Shown here one piece after another: positions 10,060 to 17,409 of a stretch of DNA of 64,000 nucleotides. The notes beneath the pieces were generated by a model. It made no database searches, had not been told where the DNA came from, and worked only from the letters and a program-made list of their open reading frames with translations. Position 1 is the first letter of the stretch. Each line of letters starts with the position of its first letter. A program made the translations under genes and the position numbers. Origin of the DNA: Spirulina subsalsa PCC 9445 (GTDB taxonomy: Bacteria > Cyanobacteriota > Cyanobacteriia > Cyanobacteriales > Spirulinaceae); contig NZ_JH980292.1 in NCBI RefSeq assembly GCF_000314005.1, positions 2,435,725 to 2,499,724 on the forward strand. Direction: 5' to 3'.

Positions 10060-10221
10060 CTGAAACCCTGACCCTGTGGGAGTTTCCCGCTTGACTTGCG
10101 CGACACCCACCCTCAAACTATAACACAGCCTTCCGGAAAAGACAAGAAACGGCTGAAACCCTTGCCCTGTAAGGTGCGCGACAGTCTCCGAAACACAAAG
10201 CCATTGAAACCCAGACCCTCT
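10060..10221 (-). repeat. Three degenerate copies of an 18-bp leader motif
   Basis: Related 18-mers occur at 10060-10077 (CTGAAACCCTGACCCTGT), 10153-10170 (CTGAAACCCTTGCCCTGT) and 10204-10221 (TTGAAACCCAGACCCTCT), 93 and 51 bases apart. A GTCGCGCA-like word recurs on the minus strand beside the first two. They flank the predicted crRNA promoter. Possible protein-binding sites for transcription or spacer integration; function not shown. Confidence 0.6.
10117..10145 (-). promoter_or_regulatory. Predicted crRNA promoter in the CRISPR leader
   Basis: On the minus strand TTGTCT (10145-10140) and TATAGT (10122-10117) are separated by exactly 17 bases, a good sigma-70-type promoter. Initiation would fall near 10110, giving about 60 nt of leader before the repeat at 10050. 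The same interval has no gene. Confidence 0.65.
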
Positions 10222-10288
10222 TTGAGTTTCAGCCATTTTTCCAGATCCTGCAAAAAAAACACCCACCCCGTCGCGCTAAATTGTAATA

Positions 10289-10347
10289 GGGAACGGGGAA
10301 CGGGGAACGGGGAACGGGGAGCAGGGGAGCAGGGGAGCAGGGGAGAA
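10289..10347 (+). repeat. Heptamer/octamer tandem repeats
   Basis: Four GGGAACG heptamers (10289-10316) are followed by three GGGAGCAG octamers (10117+200 frame, 10317-10340) and a partial unit. The block lies between the CRISPR leader and the 3' end of the amidase gene. The change of unit length from 7 to 8 within one block is visible. Confidence 0.85.
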
Positions 10348-10384
10348 TTGATTATTTTTCCCGACTCCCTAAGCCCTAGCGAAC

Positions 10385-11788
10385 TTAGGAACCCGTCACA
10401 GGGCGGTTTTGAATCCAAGGTTGACGCTGTTCTAATTGAGCGGCAACAGCCAAAATAGTCCCATCATCGGCAGGTTTCCCGATCAGTTGAACGCCGACGG
10501 GTAAACCTTGGGGGTCAAACAGGACTGGGAGGGCGATCGCAGGTAAACCCGCCGCATTCACCCCCGGACAGGGCGCAATCCACTGAATAATCTTCTCTAA
10601 AGTCGCTTCAGGACTGAGATCCGCCCATTCCCCCACCCGAGGGGGAGCATGAAGATGAACGGGTAAAACCAACAGATCAAAAGACTCGAAAAAGGCGACA
10701 ATTTGGCGGGCAATCACCTGCATTTGCAGCACCGCTTGTAAATAGTCCCCCGCACTGCCTGCCTGTTGCACTAACCACTGATTCATGGGGCTTAAGGCCT
10801 CAAGCGGTAGCCCAGAGAAGGCGGTTCCCGCTTGCCAGACTCGGATAAAGGGTTCGGTTAATCCGGTGAAATCAGGACTCGCTTCGGTGAGATGGTGTCC
10901 CATTTCCGCTAAATGCTGCACGGTTTGCCTAACGGCCTGTTGACCCGGTTCACTGGCCGGACCAATGGGGGTAATCTGGGTTGAAAAGGCAATGCGTAGG
11001 GACTGGGGAGGGTGGTTCAGGGCTTCAAGAAAGGGCTGGGGGGGAGCAGGCAACCAATAGGGATCCCCTACTACATAACCACTCATTACGTCTAAGAGGG
11101 CGGCAGCATCGGCAACAGTGCGGGTTAATATCCCATCGGTGGCGATGCCGTTCAGGTAATCTCCGGCCGGGGCGTGGGTGACGCGGCCGCGACTAGGTTT
11201 TAGCCCCACAATGCCACAACAGGCGGCCGGGGTGCGAATGGAACCGCCTCCATCGGAACCTTGCGCTACGGCACAGAGGCCAGCGGCCACGGCACTGGCT
11301 GCCCCCCCACTGGAGCCGCCGGAGGTGTGGTCTAAGTTCCAAGGGTTACGACTGGGGGGGAATCCGGGGGGTTCGACGTAGGGCCAGGCCCCAAATTCGG
11401 AGGAGGCGGTTTTACCTAAAATCGTGAATCCGGCTCCTTTCAGTTTCTGGACAATGCCATCATCGTAACTGGCGATGTTGTCTTTCATGGCGAGGTTGCC
11501 ACAGGTGAAGGGCATCCCGGCGACGGGGTTTAGGTCTTTAATCGCGGTGGGGACGCCAAAAAAGGGGGGTAAGTCTTGGGGGTTGGTTTGGCGGAGTTGT
11601 TCGGTTTTGGCTTGGGCTTCGGCGATCGCTTGTTCCTCGGCCACATAGAAGAAACTGCCGAGATGGGGGTTGAGTTGGGCAATGCGATCGCAGTAAAATT
11701 GAGTGAGTTCTAAGGGGGAAACCTCACCAGTGCGGATGAGTTGGGCTTGTTCTAAGGCAGAGGTAAAGGCTAGATCAGTGTCATTCAT
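10385..11788 (-). CDS. Amidase, amidase-signature family
   Basis: Cytoplasmic amide hydrolase of 467 residues with the full Ser-cisSer-Lys triad: Lys84 in TAIKDLN, cis-Ser in the GGSSGG turn at 157-162, and nucleophile Ser183 in GSDGGGSIRTPA. Substrate is unknown. It lacks the GatA-specific neighbours (gatB, gatC), so a free amide or carbamoyl compound is more likely than misacylated tRNA. An amidohydrolase gene lies 129 bases upstream on the same strand; together they could open and deaminate a heterocyclic nitrogen compound, which is inference from gene order. The ATG at 11788 is the first in-frame start. Confidence 0.85.
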   Translation of the reverse strand: MNDTDLAFTSALEQAQLIRTGEVSPLELTQFYCDRIAQLNPHLGSFFYVAEEQAIAEAQAKTEQLRQTNPQDLPPFFGVPTAIKDLNPVAGMPFTCGNLAMKDNIASYDDGIVQKLKGAGFTILGKTASSEFGAWPYVEPPGFPPSRNPWNLDHTSGGSSGGAASAVAAGLCAVAQGSDGGGSIRTPAACCGIVGLKPSRGRVTHAPAGDYLNGIATDGILTRTVADAAALLDVMSGYVVGDPYWLPAPPQPFLEALNHPPQSLRIAFSTQITPIGPASEPGQQAVRQTVQHLAEMGHHLTEASPDFTGLTEPFIRVWQAGTAFSGLPLEALSPMNQWLVQQAGSAGDYLQAVLQMQVIARQIVAFFESFDLLVLPVHLHAPPRVGEWADLSPEATLEKIIQWIAPCPGVNAAGLPAIALPVLFDPQGLPVGVQLIGKPADDGTILAVAAQLEQRQPWIQNRPVTGS

Positions 11789-11917
11789 GGGGAAAGTTTC
11801 ACCAGGAGGGTGAGGGAGGGATAGGGTGAGAATTACTAAGGATTAAGGGGGAAAAATGCCCGCTTTGGGGATATCTTTTGGTTTTTCTGACTCAATCCCC
11901 AAAACCGGGATCAAATC

Positions 11918-13318
11918 TCAAGACAAGCCCATCACTTGACGATAATGAGCTTCCATTTGAGCAATATTGCTAGATTGGCGGTTAGTCGTCCATTCCCCAT
12001 ATTGCAGGAGATTCTGGCGTAAGGTGTCCAGGTCTAGGCGGGTAGACTGTCCGTTGCTGACAATGCGATCGCCATTTACCCAGACATCGGCCACCGCTTG
12101 GGTCGGGCGACCTGTCACCAATAAACCGATGGGATCGGTACGGGGCAGGAGAGATAAACTGGTGAGGTCATAGAGAACTAAATCGGCTTTTTTCCCCACG
12201 TCTAGGGATCCCATTTCCGCCCCCCTGCCTAACCCCGTTGCTCCCCCCAAGGCCGCCATTTCTACCGACTGGCGAGGGGTAATCCAGTGTCGATAATCCG
12301 CGTCGGTGATATTGTGCAGCATTGAGCCAATTTTAATCGCTTCGAGGAGGTCTTGACCATCATTGCTGGCGGCACCATCACAGCCAAAGGATACATTTAC
12401 CCCTGCTTGGCGGTATTTCAACAGGGGAGCAATCCCACTGCCCAAGCGCAAGTTACTGAGGGGATTATGAACCACCGTTGAGCCAGTTTCTGCCAAAATT
12501 TCAATATCTCGTTCTTCTAACCAGACACAATGGGCTAAAGAGGTGCGCTCATTAAGATACCCAATCCGGTGGAGATGTTCTACAGCGCTGACCCCATATT
12601 TCTCATCAGCAAGGAGTTTCTGGGCTTTAGTTTCCAGTAAATGAGCATGACGACAGAGATTATGGCGATCGCTTAATTCAATACAGCCCTTAAATAACTC
12701 ATCCGAACACAGTTGAATCCCCGTAGGAGCCACCATGATACTAATTCCCTCTTCCGGTCGATGAAACCGTTTCACCACCGTCTCCATCATGGCGAGAACT
12801 TGCTCTGTAGTGCAGTAAAATTGACCATGTTCCCGCCCGACTCCCCCATCCGGTATCCCAGAAGCTAGGGCTTGATCTTGAATCAACGGGCCGATAAACG
12901 CCCGGATGCCAATTTCTCGATACGCTTTAACGGCCGCTTCGACAGTTTCCACTTCCTGCCCCGGAATCAAGACTAAATGATCCACCACACAAGTTCCCCC
13001 AGAAAGCAGCGTTTCTAGGGCTGTGGCCAAGGCACTCAAATAGATTTGTTCTGGATTGAGGGGGGAAAATTCGTGCAGTTCCCCAATCCATAATTCCAAC
13101 GGGTAGGGGGGAATCATGCCCCGTTGCCACATTTCCGAGGAGTGAGTATGGGCATTGACAAAACCCGGTAACAGGAGTTTATTTGTTCCCTCTACAACTG
13201 TACCGACGGGATCTAATTGGGGAGCGACGGCCTTAATCCGATCTCCTTCAATTTGAACATCAATCCGACCATATCCTCCCTCTGTGGCGATGAGTGCCTG
13301 TTGAATGGTAAAAGTCAC
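11918..13318 (-). CDS. Amidohydrolase, MtaD/TRZ-ATZ deaminase-like
   Basis: Metal-dependent hydrolase of 466 residues resembling S-adenosylhomocysteine/methylthioadenosine deaminases and triazine hydrolases. Metal ligands are in place: H57 and H59 in NAHTH, His in RHAHLLE, His in LAHCVWL, and the catalytic Asp in FGCDGAAS. An N-terminal beta-sandwich (about 1-50) and a C-terminal return (GKKADLVLYDL) frame the barrel. It reads toward the amidase gene, 129 bases away, and probably shares its transcript. Substrate cannot be assigned from sequence; purine-related or guanidino compounds are both possible. Between it and the amidase, TTTGGGGAT (11864-11872) and ATCCCCAAA (11895-11903) could fold back. 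Confidence 0.82.
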   Translation of the reverse strand: MTFTIQQALIATEGGYGRIDVQIEGDRIKAVAPQLDPVGTVVEGTNKLLLPGFVNAHTHSSEMWQRGMIPPYPLELWIGELHEFSPLNPEQIYLSALATALETLLSGGTCVVDHLVLIPGQEVETVEAAVKAYREIGIRAFIGPLIQDQALASGIPDGGVGREHGQFYCTTEQVLAMMETVVKRFHRPEEGISIMVAPTGIQLCSDELFKGCIELSDRHNLCRHAHLLETKAQKLLADEKYGVSAVEHLHRIGYLNERTSLAHCVWLEERDIEILAETGSTVVHNPLSNLRLGSGIAPLLKYRQAGVNVSFGCDGAASNDGQDLLEAIKIGSMLHNITDADYRHWITPRQSVEMAALGGATGLGRGAEMGSLDVGKKADLVLYDLTSLSLLPRTDPIGLLVTGRPTQAVADVWVNGDRIVSNGQSTRLDLDTLRQNLLQYGEWTTNRQSSNIAQMEAHYRQVMGLS

Positions 13319-13374
13319 GCTAAACGTCCCCTGTTCCTTAAATAAGCGACCAAAGTTAGGTCTATCTTAACAAG

Positions 13375-13539
13375 TTAGCTCATCGTCGGGAAGCCCCGCA
13401 CTGTACGAATGTCAGTGTCGGGATGAAAGACGGTTAATTGAGGGGTTCGATGCCTCGAAAATTAACCAACAATCATTTACTAAGGAGTGACGATTTATCC
13501 CTAGATATTGTATAAGTTGTATAATAGGTTCATGTCAAT
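13375..13539 (+). mobile_element. 165-bp non-autonomous IS-like element, copy 1
   Basis: Starts TTAGCTCATCGTCGGG and ends GGTTCATGTCAAT. Nearly the same sequence lies inverted at 43160-43315 (156 bp, with a 9-bp deletion), immediately upstream of tnpB2. It holds a fold-back, GGTTAATT against AATTAACC with an inner GAGG/CCTC stem (about 13432-13467), as in IS200/IS605 ends. The right boundary touches the stop codon of the next gene. Flanking sequences differ from those of the other copy, so it moved or was copied as a unit. Confidence 0.65.
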
Positions 13540-13820
13540 TAATCATTGGCTAGATCAGCTGTTTCCGCTTGAACTTGTAAAGCTTCCTGATAAATATTCC
13601 CTAAAGACTCCCGAGGAAGATCCGTCACTTCAATGGCATCTAAATAGCAGCAAACTGTCTCTAGGACATGGGCTGAAATTTCCTCAGAAAATCCTTCGCC
13701 AAAGTCTCCCAATCCTTGACCCAAAAAATAGCGTTCTTCTGTAGGTAAAAACTCAATATAAACTTTTCCCCCCTCATGAATTTCTAGGCGAAATTGTCCA
13801 TAGTCTTGACTTTTCATCAT
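13539..13820 (-). CDS. Hypothetical protein, 93 residues
   Basis: Small acidic soluble protein with no family I recognise. It begins MMKSQDYGQFRLEIHEGG, a beta-hairpin-like start, and has an acidic helical C-terminus. Stop codon TAA at 13541-13539 uses the last base of the adjacent 165-bp element, so the present C-terminus may have been set by that insertion. Met1 and Met2 are equivalent start candidates. Seven bases separate its start from the stop of the next upstream gene, which suggests a two-gene transcript. Confidence 0.6.
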   Translation of the reverse strand: MMKSQDYGQFRLEIHEGGKVYIEFLPTEERYFLGQGLGDFGEGFSEEISAHVLETVCCYLDAIEVTDLPRESLGNIYQEALQVQAETADLAND

Positions 13821-13827
13821 GATTATG

Positions 13828-14094
13828 TTAGACCCCCAGCATTCCTTTTAACTTAACTAAACCCATCAGTGTTAAAATACTACCAACACTAAGAACCCCT
13901 AAAAGACTCCCAGCACTTAACACACTTAACAGACTCCCCGCACTGAATACACTTAAGATGCTGCCGACACTGCCAATGCTTAATACACTGCCGACACTGC
14001 CAATGCTTAATACACTGCCGACACTGCCAATGCTTAATATACTGCGGTAGCTTTTCCAGCTTAGAATATTGCGGGGGGGAGGGGAATCTGTCAT
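13828..14094 (-). CDS. Small Gly/Ser-repeat hydrophobic protein
   Basis: About 88 residues from ATG 14094 (MTDSPPPRN). A longer frame reaches 14205 but its added N-terminus looks non-coding. The body is tandem 9-residue units (SIGSVGSVL three times, then SIGSVGSIL and SAGSLLSVL variants). At the DNA level this is a 27-bp tandem repeat near 13959-14040. Small residues every third to fourth position among Val, Ile and Leu suggest a glycine-zipper membrane helix or a regular beta solenoid. Similar repeat proteins occur in other cyanobacteria; function is unknown. No strong ribosome site is visible. It lies just upstream of the 93-residue gene and is probably co-transcribed. Confidence 0.55.
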   Translation of the reverse strand: MTDSPPPRNILSWKSYRSILSIGSVGSVLSIGSVGSVLSIGSVGSILSVFSAGSLLSVLSAGSLLGVLSVGSILTLMGLVKLKGMLGV

Positions 14095-14256
14095 GGTTTT
14101 AGTTAAAGATTTAGCGAAAAACATTATCCTACTATTCCTAGGCTCTAGGATAGCAACCCATCTAACGGGTTCAGGAAGTGAGTTAAACCCAACAAGCCCA
14201 GACAACTTGGTTAAGGCAAACCAAACCCCAAGAAATGGGAGTTGTTTATAGGGAAC

Positions 14257-14760
14257 ATGAATTCCCCGACTCCCGAACGGCGACAGAACGACACCTTGCA
14301 GGTTAAGCTAAAAAGGGAAAACTGTCTCGCGCTAACTCCAAGACTGATGCTTGCACCGAAACAAATTTATATTCTCTTGATTAACGCTGGAACGGATAAT
14401 GAGGGGATTCATTCCCTGCAAGTGGGCGATCGCAATAAAATCTTGATGTTTGAAACAGAAGACGATGCGACCCGCTATGCTCTGATGTTAGAGGCTCAGG
14501 ATTTCCCCGTGCCGACAGTAGAAGGGTTCCCCTTTGAAGAAATCGAGGAATTTTGTCAAGAGGCGGGGTATGAATGGGAACTGGTAGAAAGCGGGCAGTT
14601 AGAACTTCCCCCCGAGGCGAACGTAAAACGGACAGATTGGGAACTAGAACAGGAAAAAAACGCCGAAGCGTCACCGTTTGCCCCTCCTTCTGAGTCCGAG
14701 GAGGAAATCCCGTCAGAACAACTCGATGCCATTCGTCGCCAACTTGAAGGGCTATTGTAA
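14257..14760 (+). CDS. DUF3110 domain protein
   Basis: Cyanobacterial protein of unknown function, 167 residues from ATG 14257. The DUF3110 core is at about 36-105 and starts QIYILLINAGTDNEGIHSL; the tail is acidic and ends in an amphipathic helix (SEQLDAIRRQLEGLL). A TTG at 14242 extends the frame by five codons, and an internal ATG at 14347 would begin directly at the domain. I chose 14257 because GGGAA precedes it. It is 24 bases upstream of murQ on the same strand and may share its transcript. Confidence 0.75.
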   Translation: MNSPTPERRQNDTLQVKLKRENCLALTPRLMLAPKQIYILLINAGTDNEGIHSLQVGDRNKILMFETEDDATRYALMLEAQDFPVPTVEGFPFEEIEEFCQEAGYEWELVESGQLELPPEANVKRTDWELEQEKNAEASPFAPPSESEEEIPSEQLDAIRRQLEGLL

Positions 14761-14784
14761 AGTAAGACAACCTCCCGTTTAATT

Positions 14785-15699
14785 ATGCTTAATTTAGAAT
14801 CCCGGGGTCATTTGCTCACAGAGCAGAATAACCCCAATAGTCAAAACTTAGACCAACTCACGACGCTGGAGTTAGTCGATTTGTTTAATCAAGAAGATTA
14901 TAAAACCCTAGAGGCGATCGCCCAAGCCCGTCACCCTTTAGCCCAAGCCATTGATCTCACCAGTGCAGCCCTGGGTCAAGGGGGGCGTTTATTCTACATC
15001 GGAGCCGGCACCAGTGGCCGTTTAGGAGTCCTAGACGCGGCAGAATGTCCCCCCACCTTCTGCACCCCCCCGGAGTGGGTACAGGGCATTCTAGCGGGGG
15101 GAGAGGCCGCTCTGGTGAAGAGTTCAGAAGCCCTAGAAGATCGGGCAGAAGATGGGGCGGCGGCCTTAGCGGCGGTTGAGGTGACAGAACAGGATGTCGT
15201 GTTAGGGATTACGGCCGGAGGAACTACCCCCTATGTTCATGGTGCGATCGCCGAAGCCAGAAAACGAGGCGCGACCACCTTATTTTTAGCCTGTGTTCCC
15301 GCCGAACAAGTCCCCATCGAGGTGGATGTAGATATTCGCCTGTTAGTGGGGCCTGAAATCCTAGCCGGGTCTACCCGTCTCAAAGCCGGAACCGTGACCA
15401 AAATGGCCTTAAATATCCTCTCAACCGGGGTAATGGTGAAATTAGGCAAAGTCTACGGCAACCGCATGATCGATGTTTCCGTGACCAATCAGAAATTACG
15501 CGATCGCGCCCTCCGCATCCTCCAAGACCTCACCGACCTCGACCGCCCCCAAGCCGCCGACCTCCTCAACCGCAGTGGTCAGCGCGTCAAACTCGCCCTA
15601 CTCATGCACTGGACCCAAGTCAGTCCCGAACAAGGACAACAACTCCTCAACCAACATCAGGGTCAACTGCGCCAAGCCCTCCAAAGCCACTCACATTAA
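14785..15699 (+). CDS. murQ: N-acetylmuramic acid 6-phosphate etherase
   Basis: Cleaves the lactyl ether of MurNAc-6-phosphate to give GlcNAc-6-phosphate and D-lactate in cell-wall recycling. The 304 residues contain one SIS domain. The family signature GAGTSGRLG is at 73-81, followed by DAAECPPTF with the catalytic Glu87, and ITAGGTTPYVHGA marks the sugar-phosphate loop. Length is normal. It follows the DUF3110 gene closely and precedes a membrane protease gene by 51 bases, so a three-gene run on + is possible. No anhMurNAc kinase gene is adjacent. Confidence 0.94.
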   Translation: MLNLESRGHLLTEQNNPNSQNLDQLTTLELVDLFNQEDYKTLEAIAQARHPLAQAIDLTSAALGQGGRLFYIGAGTSGRLGVLDAAECPPTFCTPPEWVQGILAGGEAALVKSSEALEDRAEDGAAALAAVEVTEQDVVLGITAGGTTPYVHGAIAEARKRGATTLFLACVPAEQVPIEVDVDIRLLVGPEILAGSTRLKAGTVTKMALNILSTGVMVKLGKVYGNRMIDVSVTNQKLRDRALRILQDLTDLDRPQAADLLNRSGQRVKLALLMHWTQVSPEQGQQLLNQHQGQLRQALQSHSH

Positions 15700-15750
15700 T
15701 TCCTGTTTCCCTTAACCCAACCTCAACCCTATTGTTGCACCCTAAGCCTC

Positions 15751-17259
15751 ATGTTTAATCAATCCGAAACCGTCGCCACCCTTGCCATCATTCTTGTCGC
15801 CCTCGGTTTCCTCATCTGGGGCTACAATCGCTCTAAACCTTACGGAAAACTAGGGATTCTCGCCTGGTTACAATCCGTCGTCCTCATCACCCCCTGGTTA
15901 CTCTTCTTCGGTTTAGTCGCCCTTGGAATTTATATCAACCTGATTGGTGTTATCTTTCTATTAGTCATCTCCTCGGGCATTTATATTTATCTCGGGAACC
16001 GTCTACGCTCCGAAGGTCAAGAAGCCATCTTACGAGAACGCGCCGCCCAACGTCTCGCCCAACAAGAAGTGGAGGAAAATCGCGAACCCTCTCCTCCCTC
16101 CCGAGTCGAAACCGGATCTCCCCGTACTCCCGACCTCATCCCCATCCCCGACGAAGACCTGCAAAAAATCAAAGGCATTTTCGGCATCGATAGCTTCTTT
16201 GCCACGGAAACCATTTCCTACCAAGAAGGAGCCATCTTTAAAGGGAATCTACGGGGAGAACCGGAAAAAGTCTATGAAAAACTCTCCAACCATTTAACCC
16301 AAGCCCTCGGCGAGAAATACCGCCTCTTTTTGGTCGATAGTCCCGAAGGAAAACCCGTCGTGATTGTCCTACCCAGTACGAATGATCCTCGCCCGGCCAC
16401 CCTCGCCCAGAAAAACCTCGCCCTCGTCCTACTCATCGCCACCCTTGCCACCAGTTTAGAAGCAGCCGCCCTGTTGTTAGGGTTTGATTGGTTCAGCGAC
16501 CTAGGACGCTATAACGAAGCCCTGCCCATTAGTGCCGGATTGTGGTTCATTTTAGCGGCTCACGAGGGGGGTCATTGGCTCTTCGCCCGTCGCCATAACC
16601 TGCGTCTGAGTGTCCCCTATCTCCTCCCCAGTTGGCAAATCGGCTGTTTTGGCAGCATCACCCGCTTTGAATCCTTGATTCCCCATCGTAGCGCCCTGTT
16701 TGATGTGGCTATAGCCGGCCCCGCCTTGGGGGGTATCATCTCCTTCCTCATGCTGATCACCGGACTCCTCCTCTCCCACCCCGGCAGTTTATTCAAAATC
16801 CCCACCGAATTTTTCCAAGGTTCTGTCCTCGTGGGAACCCTAGCTAAAGTTGTGTTAGGGTCTGCTTTAGAAGCCTCGATCATTGACGTTCACCCCTTAA
16901 CCATGATTGGCTGGTTAGGCTTAGTGATTACCGCCCTCAACCTCATGCCTGCCGGACAACTGGACGGGGGGCGCGTGATTCAAGCCATCTATGGCCGCAA
17001 AACTGCCCGTCGTACCACCATCGCCACCCTGATCATTTTAGGCTTAGTGGCCATTTTCAGCCCCGGTAATCCCATCCCACTCTACTGGGGGATTTTGATT
17101 CTCTTCCTGCAACGAGACTTAGAACGTCCCACCCTCAACGAGTTAACGGAACCCGATGACACCCGGGCGGCTTTGGGATTATTGGCCTTATTTTTAATGT
17201 TGGCCACCCTCGTTCCTCTGAGTCCCAGTTTAGCGATTCGCCTCGGTATTGGGGCTTAG
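15751..17259 (+). CDS. Site-2 protease family (M50) membrane protein, EGY1-like
   Basis: Predicted intramembrane zinc metalloprotease of 502 residues. It has two N-terminal spans (about 8-25 and 40-82), a charged soluble region (90-220), then a multi-span core. The zinc motif HEGGH is at 271-275 and the third ligand Asp405 is in NLMPAGQLDGG, so it should be active. This layout resembles the cyanobacterial homologues of plant EGY1/EGY2. Substrates are unknown; anti-sigma factors or membrane stress regulators are typical for the class. It ends 150 bases before a convergent gene. Confidence 0.88.
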   Translation: MFNQSETVATLAIILVALGFLIWGYNRSKPYGKLGILAWLQSVVLITPWLLFFGLVALGIYINLIGVIFLLVISSGIYIYLGNRLRSEGQEAILRERAAQRLAQQEVEENREPSPPSRVETGSPRTPDLIPIPDEDLQKIKGIFGIDSFFATETISYQEGAIFKGNLRGEPEKVYEKLSNHLTQALGEKYRLFLVDSPEGKPVVIVLPSTNDPRPATLAQKNLALVLLIATLATSLEAAALLLGFDWFSDLGRYNEALPISAGLWFILAAHEGGHWLFARRHNLRLSVPYLLPSWQIGCFGSITRFESLIPHRSALFDVAIAGPALGGIISFLMLITGLLLSHPGSLFKIPTEFFQGSVLVGTLAKVVLGSALEASIIDVHPLTMIGWLGLVITALNLMPAGQLDGGRVIQAIYGRKTARRTTIATLIILGLVAIFSPGNPIPLYWGILILFLQRDLERPTLNELTEPDDTRAALGLLALFLMLATLVPLSPSLAIRLGIGA

Positions 17260-17409
17260 AGAGAGTCTGCTGAATATCCCTCTAAGCAATTTTAATAGGG
17301 CTTTCGATTGGGAGCGAGAAAGTGCAAGGTTTTAGTGATAAAGAATCAAAAAGGCTTGCCTTTTTCCGACTCCCCCTGTTCCACCCAGAGCAGAGTTATT
17401 CAGCCAACC

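Noticed and set aside
10096-10458. Open frames on both strands between the array and the amidase
   Set aside because: They cross the leader motifs and heptamer repeats, with biased low-complexity translation.
10385-11788. Assignment of the amidase as GatA
   Set aside because: Triad is shared by the whole family; no gatB or gatC nearby and the C-terminal part is not GatA-like.
11864-11903. Terminator between amidohydrolase and amidase
   Set aside because: The 9-bp stem has a 22-base loop and no T run, so it is weak.
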